Below are positions 55,735 through 64,000 of a stretch of 64,000 bases of DNA, one piece after another (positions within the stretch are counted from its first letter, which is position 1; each line of letters begins with the position of its first letter). Source of the stretch: Hyphomonas adhaerens MHS-3 (GTDB lineage Bacteria; Pseudomonadota; Alphaproteobacteria; Caulobacterales; Hyphomonadaceae); the NCBI RefSeq assembly GCF_000685235.1, contig NZ_ARYH01000002.1, forward strand, positions 186,001 through 250,000. Reading direction: 5' to 3'. Made by a program: the position numbers and the translations under genes. The notes beneath the pieces are model-generated. The model made no database searches and had not been told where the DNA came from. It saw only the letters and a program-made list of their open reading frames with translations.

Positions 55735-56879
55735 GGGGAGACCTCTGCGGTGGGGGAATTGCCGTCTTTTGCGGGGCCGGAGCCGGCATCTGCGGATTTG
55801 TTCCGGCCGGACCGGCGGCGAGTGCCGCGTTTCCGCGGGCTCTTGCCGCCATACATCATCGACAGCAAGAGGCCTTCGCGCAGTCCCCGGTCGCCGACGC
55901 GCAAGCGATCCCCTGGAAATGCATCCCAGATCGACTGCATGATGGCACAGCCGGACAGCATCAGGCTGGCACGTTCTTCCCCGATGGTCGGCAGGGTCGC
56001 CCGGCCGTCCAGCCCGAGGTCGCGCAACAATTTCACCGCGGCGTCTGCCTCTTCCCGGCTCATCCAGCTGCCATCTACCTTGTCGCGCCGGTAACGATCG
56101 AGCTTCAGGTGAACCCCTGCAAGGCAGGTGACTGTCCCGGATGTGCCGATCAGATGAGAGCCTTCCTGCGTCATGGCGCGGCTGACGCGCTCGGTGCCCT
56201 TCCAGGCGGAAATCACTTTACCGCAATAATCCAGCATGGCGGGGAACGCCTCTTCTTCCGGCAGGTGCCCGAAGCGATCATGAAGCGTCACGACGCCCAG
56301 TGGCAGGCTGGTCCAGTCCTGAATCGGTGCGCGTTTGACGAGCCCGTGTGAGCCACCTTCGCGGGCCACTTTTGCGTTCACCCAGGACAGTTCGGTCGAT
56401 CCGCCGCCAATGTCGATGACCAGCACGGTCTTTGCGTCATCGCCCATCAGGTCGTGGCAACCAATGGTAGCGAGGCGGGCCTCTTCCTTGGCGTTGATGA
56501 TCTTGAAGGTCAGGCCGGTTTCTTCGTGCACGCGGCGGATGAAGTCAGCCCCGTTCTCGGCCTGGCGGCAGGCTTCGGTCGCAATGCAGCGCACCCGGCC
56601 GACACCATTGTTTTTAAGCTTTCCGCGAATCGCCTTCAGCGCATCCAGGGCGCGCTCGATCGCGGCTTCTGACAGCCGGCCGGTTTCGTGAAGCCCTTCG
56701 CCCAGACGCGCAATCTGTGAATGCGAGTCTACGACGCGGAAGGATTTCCCCCACGGCTCCGCCACGAGCAGGCGGCAATTATTGGTTCCAAGGTCAACAG
56801 CCGCATAAAGCGGTCCATTGCGCCCTTTGCGCGAACTTCGCCGGTTTCCCCGGCGGTTCGCCGCTTTTTTGTCAGCCAT
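55731..56879 (-). CDS. Ppx/GppA family phosphatase
   Basis: The 382-residue protein shows the ASKHA fold signatures AAVDLGTNNCRLLVAE near the start and VIDIGGGSTELSWV after it. It is an exopolyphosphatase or guanosine pentaphosphate phosphatase type. The N- and C-terminal ends are basic and low complexity (RRGNRRSSRKGRN; KSPRKRGTRRRSGRNKS). ATG at 56879 is preferred over the TTG at 56909. It heads the two-gene operon with rlmE and is divergent from hspQ. Confidence 0.92.
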   Translation of the reverse strand: MADKKAANRRGNRRSSRKGRNGPLYAAVDLGTNNCRLLVAEPWGKSFRVVDSHSQIARLGEGLHETGRLSEAAIERALDALKAIRGKLKNNGVGRVRCIATEACRQAENGADFIRRVHEETGLTFKIINAKEEARLATIGCHDLMGDDAKTVLVIDIGGGSTELSWVNAKVAREGGSHGLVKRAPIQDWTSLPLGVVTLHDRFGHLPEEEAFPAMLDYCGKVISAWKGTERVSRAMTQEGSHLIGTSGTVTCLAGVHLKLDRYRRDKVDGSWMSREEADAAVKLLRDLGLDGRATLPTIGEERASLMLSGCAIMQSIWDAFPGDRLRVGDRGLREGLLLSMMYGGKSPRKRGTRRRSGRNKSADAGSGPAKDGNSPTAEVSP

Positions 56880-56930
56880 GATGTGGCCCAAACTGAAATC
56901 TTGAGGCAATCTCTACCACAGGAGACGTAA

Positions 56931-57383
56931 ATGACCAGTAGACGTGGGCTGTTTGGATGGTTGACCGGGGGGCGTAGCCGCAAGAGCAGGCAGTCCGCCG
57001 AAGCGCCATATGTGCTGGATCGTCCCGTTGACCGTAACGTCAGCTACAATGCGGTTTCCACCTTCACGGCAAAATACCAGATCGGCCAGGTCGTTCGTCA
57101 CCGTCATTTCCCGTTCCGTGGCATTATCTTCGATGTGGACCCACAATTCGCGAACACCGATGAATGGTATGAAGCCATTCCGGAAGAGGTGCGCCCCCGC
57201 AAGGACCAGCCCTTCTACCACCTGTTCGCCGAGAATGAGCGCACCCACTACATCGCCTACGTGTCTGAGCAGAACCTTGTGCCGGATGACTCCGCGCAAC
57301 CGCTCAGCCATCCCGACATTCAGGAATGGTTCAACGTGACGTCGCGCGGAACCTATGAGCTGAAAAAGGGCGTCGCCAACTAG
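56931..57383 (+). CDS. hspQ: Heat shock protein HspQ
   Basis: The 150-residue protein contains the HspQ/YccV core: KYQIGQVVRHRHFPFRGIIF, then PEEVRPRKDQPFYHLFAENE and IAYVSEQNLVPDD. HspQ binds hemimethylated DNA or regulates Lon-type proteolysis in enteric bacteria. The N-terminus has an extra 40 residues over the minimal form. It starts 51 bp from the divergent ppx gene. Confidence 0.94.
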   Translation: MTSRRGLFGWLTGGRSRKSRQSAEAPYVLDRPVDRNVSYNAVSTFTAKYQIGQVVRHRHFPFRGIIFDVDPQFANTDEWYEAIPEEVRPRKDQPFYHLFAENERTHYIAYVSEQNLVPDDSAQPLSHPDIQEWFNVTSRGTYELKKGVAN

Positions 57384-57386
57384 GCG

Positions 57387-57572
57387 TCAGTTTGTCGGGC
57401 CATTGTCAGGCCTGTCACCATTTTCCAGAATGACGATCACTTCATCCCAATGCGCCAGCGCCTCGGTATCTCCCTGAGCCGCAACTTCCGCTGCGCGCAG
57501 CGTCGCAATCACAGCCGCATCTTCGCCGTATTGGGCCGAAAGCTGGGCAGCAATTCGGGCGGCCTCGCTCAT
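57387..57572 (-). CDS. Small protein coupled to hldE
   Basis: A 61-residue helical protein starting MSEAARIAAQLSAQYGEDAA and ending with VIVILENGDRPDNGPTN. Its ATG overlaps the hldE stop (ATGA), arguing for expression. The frame extends far upstream but that part is antisense-like overlap with hldE. The family is unknown to me. It is convergent with hspQ (3 bp apart). Confidence 0.65.
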   Translation of the reverse strand: MSEAARIAAQLSAQYGEDAAVIATLRAAEVAAQGDTEALAHWDEVIVILENGDRPDNGPTN

Positions 57573-59035
57573 GTTTCGCCAGCCTTGGCGCGGGCGATCG
57601 CCGCTGTTGTGGACTGGCCATCGAGTGTTGGCACGATGTGTACGGTTCCGCCGCGCGCGAGCACCACATCCGCGCCGATAATCGTGTCCAGCGTATAGTC
57701 GCCACCTTTCACGAGAAGATCCGGCTGCAGGGCTTCGATCAGAGCTGCGGGCGTATCGTCTTCGAAGACGACCACGGCATCGACAGCACTGAGGCCCGAC
57801 AGCACACGTGCGCGGGACTCTGCGTCGTTTACCGGACGTGTCGGCCCCTTCAGCCGCCGGACCGACGCGTCGGAGTTCAGACCGACGATCAGACGTCCGC
57901 ACCGGCTCTTGGCCTCCTCCAGAACCTTGAGATGTCCGGGGTGAAGGATATCGAAACAGCCATTGGTGAAGCCAACCGTGAGGCCCGCTTCACGCCAGAT
58001 CGAGACCTGAGATATGGCCGTTTCAAGCGGGATATGGCTAACTCCGCCATGATCGAGCCCCATCTCAAGAGCACCGCGCAATTCGTCAGCCGACACAGTG
58101 GCTGTGCCGGATTTTCCGACCGCGATACCGGATGCCGCGATCGCAAGGTCGACCGCCTGGCTGAGCGTGCCTCCGCCGGCAAGCCCCAGCGCCAGCGCCG
58201 CAATGGACGTGTCCCCTGCTCCCGACACATCGTAGACTTCCCGCGCCTTTCCGGCCTTGTGGGTGACTTCACTGTCTTTTGTGATGAATGACATGCCCTT
58301 GGCCGCGCGGGTGACGACCACGGCTTTCGCCGGCAATGTCTTCGCGGCAGCGGCCAGCGCGGCAGCGGCATCCTGGTCGGTCTCGGTCGGCATGCCGAAC
58401 GCATGTGCCAGTTCGTGACCGTTCGGTTTGAGCAGGTCGACCGCGCCATAGCGCCGGAAGTCACGCCCTTTCGGGTCGGCGATGACCGGAATGCCGAACG
58501 CTTCTCCTGCCTCCAACGCGGCCTTGATGACGCCGTCTGTCATCGCGCCTTTGGCGTAGTCCGACAGGATGATGAGGGCGGCATCCGCCGCCACCTCGTG
58601 AAGTGCGGAGACGAGCTCGGATTCGATGTCCTTCTCGATCCCGGCGACCTCTTCAGCATCGACTCGCAACAATTGCTGAGCGCCGGCGACGAAGCGGGTT
58701 TTGAGTGTGGTCGGCCGTCCGCGCATGGCGATGAGGTCCGCTTCGACATTCGGCAGCTTGCCCAGCAACGCCGCGAGTTCCCGGCCTTCGGCGTCGTCCC
58801 CGACCACACCGATCAGGGCCGTATGAAGTCCGAGTGAGGCCAGGTTGCGAGCAACATTTCCCGCGCCGCCGGGCATGGAGGCTTCCCGCGTGCGGCGCAT
58901 GATCGGAACCGGCGCTTCCGGTGAAATTCGAGAGACATCGCCATAGACGAAGCGATCGAGCATGACGTCGCCGACACAGACGATTTTCCGCCCTGCCGCA
59001 GACGCGATCAGGTCAATGAGGGATGCGCGCGCCAT
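57569..59035 (-). CDS. hldE: Bifunctional heptose 7-phosphate kinase / heptose 1-phosphate adenylyltransferase
   Basis: The 488-residue enzyme makes ADP-heptose for lipopolysaccharide inner core. The N-terminal PfkB-type kinase has VCVGDVMLDRFVYGDVSRIS, PGGAGNVARNLASLG and the catalytic YDVSGAGDTSIAALALGL. The C-terminal nucleotidyltransferase (about 350-488) has FTNGCFDILHPGHLKVLEEA. The ATG at 59035 gives the usual family start; the frame opens further upstream at 59152. Confidence 0.96.
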   Translation of the reverse strand: MARASLIDLIASAAGRKIVCVGDVMLDRFVYGDVSRISPEAPVPIMRRTREASMPGGAGNVARNLASLGLHTALIGVVGDDAEGRELAALLGKLPNVEADLIAMRGRPTTLKTRFVAGAQQLLRVDAEEVAGIEKDIESELVSALHEVAADAALIILSDYAKGAMTDGVIKAALEAGEAFGIPVIADPKGRDFRRYGAVDLLKPNGHELAHAFGMPTETDQDAAAALAAAAKTLPAKAVVVTRAAKGMSFITKDSEVTHKAGKAREVYDVSGAGDTSIAALALGLAGGGTLSQAVDLAIAASGIAVGKSGTATVSADELRGALEMGLDHGGVSHIPLETAISQVSIWREAGLTVGFTNGCFDILHPGHLKVLEEAKSRCGRLIVGLNSDASVRRLKGPTRPVNDAESRARVLSGLSAVDAVVVFEDDTPAALIEALQPDLLVKGGDYTLDTIIGADVVLARGGTVHIVPTLDGQSTTAAIARAKAGET

Positions 59036-59142
59036 CAGCTGTACGCCGCGCCCGCCAGAAGGGAATCGGTCATGCTCTTCTCCGGTTTTTCTGAGGATAT
59101 AGCCGCTGGCGGGGTGACGTAAAAGGTGAAGCCGCATGCCGG

Positions 59143-60666
59143 ATGGATCCAAACCGGCTCGCGGTACGTATGTTTTCCGACACCGGAAACATCAGGAAAA
59201 GCGCCCTGCCTGCCTCTGCACCCCCCATTATCGTCTGGTTCCGGGAAGATCTGAGGCTTTCCGACAATCCGGCCCTGCATGCCGCCGTCAGGCAGGAGCG
59301 CCCAATCGTCTGCCTGTACATACACATGAACGGAGAAAATGCCGGACGCCCGTTGGGGGGCGCCTCGCAATGGTGGCTCGACAAATCTCTGAAAGCATTC
59401 TCGCGCGATATCGAACAGCTGGGTGGACAGCTGACGGTCCAGGCAGGCGATGGCAGCGCCTGCCTGGACAGGGTAATCGATGAAACCGGTGCAGACACGG
59501 TCTACTGGAACCGCCGTTACGCCGCCGCAGAGCGCGATGCTGATGCTGAAATCAAAGCTCACCTCAAGGATCGGGGAATTGATGCCGAAAGCTTCAACGC
59601 CCGCCTGTTGGTGGAACCCTGGGTATTGAAGACCGGATCGGGGGGATTCTACAAAGTCTTCACCCCCTTCTGGAAAGCGCTGCGCGCCTGCTACGAAGCG
59701 CCCGCCGCGCTTCCCCGTCCGAAGAGTCTGACGGGCCCGGCGCCCGAAACGCTCAGGATAGATGATCTGGGCCTGCATCCTGAGAAGCCTGATTGGTCGA
59801 CAGGGTTCGACGCAATCTGGTCTCCGGGCGAAACCGGCGCGCTGAACCGCTTGAACGCATTTCTGGACGGGCCGGTCGAGGCCTACCCGGAAGAACGAGA
59901 CCATCCTGGCAAGGAAGATGGCACATCCGGTTTGTCGCCCCATTTGAGGTTCGGAGAAATCGGACCGGCACAAATCTGGCGTACGGTCACATCGGCCATG
60001 GAAGCTGGCCGGATCAGTGAGGACGGTGGTTGGAAATTCCTGTCCGAGATCGTCTGGCGCGAATTCTCCTACGTGCTGCTCTACTACCGGCCAGACCTCG
60101 CCGAGGCGAACTACAATTCAGATTTTGATCACATGCCATGGCGCACCGACGAGCCCGCACTGAAAGCATGGCAGACCGGACAGACAGGCTATCCAATCGT
60201 TGATGCGGGTATGCGGCAATTGTGGGAAACCGGCTGGATGCACAACCGTGTCCGGATGATTGTGGCCTCCTTTCTCACCAAGCATCTCTTGCTAAACTGG
60301 CAGAACGGCGAGGCTTGGTTCTGGGATACCCTGGTGGATGCCGACCCCGCATCGAACCCGGCGAGCTGGCAATGGACGGCCGGATCCGGCGCCGATGCGG
60401 CGCCCTATTTCCGCGTTTTCAATCCGATCACCCAAGGACAGAAATTCGACGCCGACGGCGCCTATGTGCGGCGCTGGTGTCCAGAAATTGCGGGCCTGCC
60501 TGACAAGCATCTTCATTCCCCGTGGACTGCAGACGAGCAAACTTTGTCCCGTGCAGGCATTACACTCGGGGAAGACTACCCATGCCCTCTGGTGGACCAC
60601 AAATCCGCGCGGGAACGGGCTCTGGAAGCGTACGAAACCCTGAAATCTCAACGCACAAACGCTTAA
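59143..60666 (+). CDS. Deoxyribodipyrimidine photolyase
   Basis: The 507-residue flavoprotein uses light to reverse pyrimidine dimers. The antenna-domain start PPIIVWFREDLRLSDNPALH, then the FAD-binding segments TSGLSPHLRFGEIGP, WREFSYVLLYY, MRQLWETGWMHNRVRMIVASF and DADPASNPASWQWTAGSGAD are all in order. The ATG at 59143 includes a short extra N-terminus. It is divergent from hldE and leads a run with cfa and SDR. Confidence 0.95.
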   Translation: MDPNRLAVRMFSDTGNIRKSALPASAPPIIVWFREDLRLSDNPALHAAVRQERPIVCLYIHMNGENAGRPLGGASQWWLDKSLKAFSRDIEQLGGQLTVQAGDGSACLDRVIDETGADTVYWNRRYAAAERDADAEIKAHLKDRGIDAESFNARLLVEPWVLKTGSGGFYKVFTPFWKALRACYEAPAALPRPKSLTGPAPETLRIDDLGLHPEKPDWSTGFDAIWSPGETGALNRLNAFLDGPVEAYPEERDHPGKEDGTSGLSPHLRFGEIGPAQIWRTVTSAMEAGRISEDGGWKFLSEIVWREFSYVLLYYRPDLAEANYNSDFDHMPWRTDEPALKAWQTGQTGYPIVDAGMRQLWETGWMHNRVRMIVASFLTKHLLLNWQNGEAWFWDTLVDADPASNPASWQWTAGSGADAAPYFRVFNPITQGQKFDADGAYVRRWCPEIAGLPDKHLHSPWTADEQTLSRAGITLGEDYPCPLVDHKSARERALEAYETLKSQRTNA

Positions 60667-60765
60667 GGCTGGACCACTATGAAGCAGGAATTTCCGGAAA
60701 TGGTTGGATTCGAAGGGTCGTTCTGGCAAGGTGGCACCCAGTCCCTGTTGGAAGAGGGAGATGCA

Positions 60766-61992
60766 ATGACCGGGATGATTAAAGCTTCACCCAACGCGAT
60801 CCGGACCCTGAATAATGTTCCGGCAAGCTTCAGAATTGCCTGCCTGGCCCTTCTCAATACACAGCACGGCACCCTGGAATTCAGATTGCCCGATGGAAGG
60901 CAACTCCTGTTCAAGAACAGTCAGCCGGGTCCGCATGCGGTGATATCCGTGCACGACTTTAATTTTGTCAAACGTGCGATGGCTGGCGGAGATGTCGGCT
61001 TTGCCGAGGCCTATATGGATGGCGAATGGTCTACGCCAGACTTGACGGAAGTCCTTCGCTTCTTCTCTGCCAATTTCGAGGCAACCGGCAAGCTGGCTGT
61101 CGGTGGTGCGGTTGTCCGCTGGGTCAACATGGTTCGCCATGTCTTTTCAAGCCGGAACACGCGCGAAGGCGCAAAGAAGAATATCGAGGCGCACTACGAC
61201 CTCGGGAACGATTTCTATTCCTTGTGGCTCGATCCCTCGATGACTTACTCTTCTGCGGTTTTCGAAAACCAGAACATGACCTTGGAACAAGGACAGCAGG
61301 CGAAATATCGGAACATCTGTGATCGGATTGGTGCCGGGCCGACGAGCGAAATCCTCGAGATCGGATGCGGCTGGGGCGGGTTTGCAGAGTTCGCCGCGAA
61401 GCAACGCGGATCGAAAGTAACGTGTCTCACGATCTCCCCTTCCCAACGCGATTATGCGATGCAACGGATGCAACGAGAAGGCCTCAACGAGCGGGTTGAA
61501 ATCCGGCTGGAGGACTACCGCGATCATGCTGGAAAGTATGATGGCGTCGCTTCAATCGAAATGTTCGAAGCCGTCGGCGAATCCTACTGGCCCAGCTATT
61601 TCGCGAAGATTTTTGAAACACTGAAAGACGGCGGCAAGGCCGCGTTGCAGATCATCACAATCGACGACGACCTGTTCCCCAGATACCGCAAGCGCGTCGA
61701 CTTCATCCAGCGCCACATCTTCCCCGGTGGCATGCTGCCCAGTGAGAAAGCGCTCAAGGAACAATTCCATCTGGCCGGTCTGCGCCATGACGGCGTGACC
61801 TATTTCGGACAGGATTACGCCCGCACCTGCCGTGAATGGTCCCGCGCGTTCAATGATGCCTGGGAGCAGATTTCCAAACTCGGCTTTGACGAGCCTTTCC
61901 GGCGCATGTGGAACTTTTACCTCGCCTATTGCGAAGCGGGCTTTTCGGATGCCCGCATCAATGTCGGCCAGTTCCAGCTGTCCAAGGCCTGA
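60766..61992 (+). CDS. cfa: Cyclopropane-fatty-acyl-phospholipid synthase
   Basis: The enzyme adds a methylene bridge to unsaturated membrane lipids. From the ATG at 60766, which has GAGGGAG before it, the product is 408 residues; a longer frame starts at 60679. Motifs: [23 protein letters not shown] site [32 protein letters not shown], and [15 protein letters not shown] at the end. It sits after the photolyase in the same direction. Confidence 0.94.
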   Translation: MTGMIKASPNAIRTLNNVPASFRIACLALLNTQHGTLEFRLPDGRQLLFKNSQPGPHAVISVHDFNFVKRAMAGGDVGFAEAYMDGEWSTPDLTEVLRFFSANFEATGKLAVGGAVVRWVNMVRHVFSSRNTREGAKKNIEAHYDLGNDFYSLWLDPSMTYSSAVFENQNMTLEQGQQAKYRNICDRIGAGPTSEILEIGCGWGGFAEFAAKQRGSKVTCLTISPSQRDYAMQRMQREGLNERVEIRLEDYRDHAGKYDGVASIEMFEAVGESYWPSYFAKIFETLKDGGKAALQIITIDDDLFPRYRKRVDFIQRHIFPGGMLPSEKALKEQFHLAGLRHDGVTYFGQDYARTCREWSRAFNDAWEQISKLGFDEPFRRMWNFYLAYCEAGFSDARINVGQFQLSKA

Positions 61993-62045
61993 CCAATACA
62001 CGGCAATTCAAATTCATCCCAACGGGCCAAGACAAGGGCGGCATT

Positions 62046-62759
62046 ATGCAGGCGGTCATAATCGGTGCTGGCGGCGGCATAGGTGCAGCGCTTGTCGCGC
62101 AATGCGCTGCAGATCCCGCAATCGAAAAACTCCACATCGTTTCCCGTCATCCGGCTGCCTCACGGGGAAAGATCAGTTCATATTCAGCTGACATCACGAA
62201 CGAGACCAGCCTCGCGGAATTGGCCAACGTTCTGAAACGTGAGACCGACCTGAGGCTCATTCTGGTCGCGACCGGAATTCTGTCCGACGGCGATAAACTT
62301 CAGCCTGAAAAGTCACTTCGCCACCAGTCAGCGGACGCCTTTGATCAGGTGTTCCGTATAAATACGTTTGGGCCAGCCCTGGTCGCCAAGCACCTGCTTC
62401 CCATCATGCCGCGCCGGGGGCGTGCAGTTTTTGCCGCTTTAACGGCCCGTGTCGGCTCGATCGGCGATAACCGTCTGGGCGGGTGGCATGCCTATCGTGC
62501 CTCGAAAGCCGCGCTCAACATGCTTATCCGGAATTACGGGATTGAACAGGCGCGCCTCAATCCGGATTTCATCGTCGCCGGGCTTCATCCCGGAACCGTT
62601 GACACGTCCCTGTCCCGCCCATTCCAGAAGAATGTGCCCGACCAGCAGCTTTTCTCGCCTACTGAGTCAGCAAAACACCTCTTGCGAGTCATCGACGGCC
62701 TGACGCCGGCCGATAGCGGCAAGTGCTTCGACTGGGCGGGAAAAGAGATACCTGCCTAG
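62046..62759 (+). CDS. Short-chain dehydrogenase/reductase
   Basis: The 237-residue protein starts [16 protein letters not shown], a Rossmann fold. VATGILSD is the NNAG-equivalent region. The catalytic YxxxK is in [16 protein letters not shown], preceded by Ser in [11 protein letters not shown]. It resembles CsgA-type C-factor SDRs. It is 54 bp after cfa and its stop overlaps the convergent pyrG by 4 bp. Confidence 0.92.
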   Translation: MQAVIIGAGGGIGAALVAQCAADPAIEKLHIVSRHPAASRGKISSYSADITNETSLAELANVLKRETDLRLILVATGILSDGDKLQPEKSLRHQSADAFDQVFRINTFGPALVAKHLLPIMPRRGRAVFAALTARVGSIGDNRLGGWHAYRASKAALNMLIRNYGIEQARLNPDFIVAGLHPGTVDTSLSRPFQKNVPDQQLFSPTESAKHLLRVIDGLTPADSGKCFDWAGKEIPA

Positions 62760-64000
62760 ACCAGACGGCTCTGTTTGACGGCCGCTTCGATGAAGCTTGC
62801 GAACAGAGGATGCGGCTGGAACGGGCGGGATTTCAGTTCCGGATGATACTGAACCCCAATGAACCAGGGATGCGTCGGAATCTCGAATATCTCTGGCAAT
62901 GTGCCATCCGGTGACTTTCCGGAGAACAGCCCGCCAGCCTTTTCCAGCGCATCCATATAGGCTGCGTTGACCTCATACCGGTGACGGTGGCGTTCGGATA
63001 TATCCAGAGCCCCATAGATCTCCGCGACCTTGCTGCCCTCCGTCAGGCGGGCCGGGTAAGCGCCAAGGCGCATCGTGCCGCCCTTGTCGGTATTCTCGTC
63101 GCGCGTCACTTTTTCGTTGCCTTTGGTCCATTCCTCCATGAGGCCAACGAGCGGCGATTTTGTCTTTGGTTCGTTTTCAGTCGTGTTTGCGTCTTCAATG
63201 CCAGCCATGTGGCGGGCCGCCTCGATCACGGACATCTGCATGCCGTAGCAGATGCCGAAACACGGCACCTTCCGCTCCCGGGCGAACCGTGCCGCCCGCA
63301 TCTTGCCGTGCGCCCCGCGTTCGCCGAACCCGCCCGGCAGGATAATGCCGTGCACGCCTTCCAGAATGTCCAGCGGACGATGCTCATCATCAAACTCTTC
63401 GGAATTGATGAGTTTCACCTCGACCTTGACGTTATTGGCCAGGCCGCCATGGCTGAGGGCCTCGGCAACCGACTTATAAGCGTCGGGAACATCGGTGTAT
63501 TTTCCGACAAGGCCGATACAGACCTCGCCATCGGGATTGTGGATCGTGTTGGCGATCTTTTGCCAGCCTGAAAGGTCGGGCTCCGGCGCGTCATCGATCC
63601 GGAAGTGCGCCAGCACTTCCTTGTCGAGTCCCTGCGCGTGATACGCTTCGGGCACATCGTAGATATGACGCACGTCACGCGCTTCGATCACGCTGGACGG
63701 ACGGACGTTACAGAAGCTGGCGATCTTGCCTTTTTCGTTCTCCGGGATCGGGCGGTCACACCGGCACAGGAGCACCTGTGGCTGGATACCGATGGAGCGG
63801 AGTTCTTTCACCGAGTGCTGGGTCGGCTTGGTCTTCATCTCGCCGGCGGCCGGAATATAGGGCAGCAGTGTCAGGTGGATGAAGCAGGCGCGGTCCGGCC
63901 CCAGTTCCTGGCCGAGCTGGCGGATGGCTTCAAAGAACGGCAGGCCTTCGATGTCGCCGACTGTCCCGCCAATTTCACAGAGCACGAAATCAACGCCCTC
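62756..64000 (-). CDS. pyrG: CTP synthase (5' end beyond window edge)
   Basis: About 414 C-terminal residues are visible; the N-terminus lies past the right edge. The synthase portion includes [20 protein letters not shown]. The class I amidotransferase domain ([35 protein letters not shown] with the nucleophile Cys, and [14 protein letters not shown] with the His-x-Glu) completes the enzyme, which turns UTP into CTP. No frameshift is seen. Confidence 0.98.
   Translation of the reverse strand, partial: EGVDFVLCEIGGTVGDIEGLPFFEAIRQLGQELGPDRACFIHLTLLPYIPAAGEMKTKPTQHSVKELRSIGIQPQVLLCRCDRPIPENEKGKIASFCNVRPSSVIEARDVRHIYDVPEAYHAQGLDKEVLAHFRIDDAPEPDLSGWQKIANTIHNPDGEVCIGLVGKYTDVPDAYKSVAEALSHGGLANNVKVEVKLINSEEFDDEHRPLDILEGVHGIILPGGFGERGAHGKMRAARFARERKVPCFGICYGMQMSVIEAARHMAGIEDANTTENEPKTKSPLVGLMEEWTKGNEKVTRDENTDKGGTMRLGAYPARLTEGSKVAEIYGALDISERHRHRYEVNAAYMDALEKAGGLFSGKSPDGTLPEIFEIPTHPWFIGVQYHPELKSRPFQPHPLFASFIEAAVKQSRLV

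Noticed and set aside
59035-59973. 312-residue minus-strand frame opposite the photolyase
   Set aside because: Antisense to well-supported photolyase motifs and overlapping the hldE start.

Overview
The window looks like a stretch of chromosome from a GC-rich alphaproteobacterium. Gene order and protein style (guaA/guaB, hldE, rlmE-ppx, hspQ, RsmB-type methylase, cfa, TIGR03084, CaiB/BaiF and crotonase genes) suggest the Hyphomonas/Hyphomonadaceae group; that placement is inference from memory, not a search. The window divides sharply near a tRNA-Ser(UGA) gene at 35148-35237.

Left part, 1-35147: an accessory island made almost entirely of probable anti-phage genes, with visibly different base composition from block to block. 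(1) 514-6696: Vsr endonuclease, a divergent cytosine-5 DNA methyltransferase, and a convergent four-gene minus-strand operon (small protein, GHKL/MutL-MORC-like ATPase, unknown protein, DUF6339-like protein). (2) 7282-10597: a reverse transcriptase followed by a metallo-beta-lactamase-fold protein that is split by a frame change. (3) 10615-12006: an exonuclease I (SbcB) family DEDD exonuclease. (4) 12198-28663: four tightly overlapping genes: SNF2-type helicase (DrmD-like), giant N6-adenine methylase (DrmMI/Eco57I-like), a 2134-residue helicase with DUF1998-like cysteine clusters and a probable C-terminal nuclease fold, and a RelE-like domain fused to a UvrD-type helicase. Parts resemble DISARM and Druantia, but the combination matches neither textbook layout. 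(5) 28901-33083 on the minus strand: a PLD-superfamily protein with an unknown partner; short truncated reading frames lie on both sides. (6) 33489-34912: an HTH-containing protein translationally coupled to a DUF4258-like small protein.

Right part, 35389-64000: ordinary core genome. It holds a class III CoA-transferase facing a crotonase, a polytopic membrane protein, a TIGR03084 protein, rpiB, guaA, an aspartyl-hydroxylase-like protein, an RsmB-family rRNA methylase, DUF1330 and GNAT genes, a HAD hydrolase coupled to a GPH-type transporter, guaB, a lipoprotein serine hydrolase, indoleamine 2,3-dioxygenase, a GFA protein, a dodecin-like protein, a sulfotransferase-like protein, ppx-rlmE, hspQ, hldE, a photolyase-cfa-SDR run, and the 3' part of pyrG cut by the window edge.

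The 3' end of the tRNA-Ser faces the island, the usual arrangement for tRNA-targeted integration, although no integrase or second att copy lies in the window. The best candidates for an incompletely described system are the fused helicase-methylase-RelE/UvrD operon, the RT plus metallo-beta-lactamase pair, and the PLD plus 550-residue partner pair.
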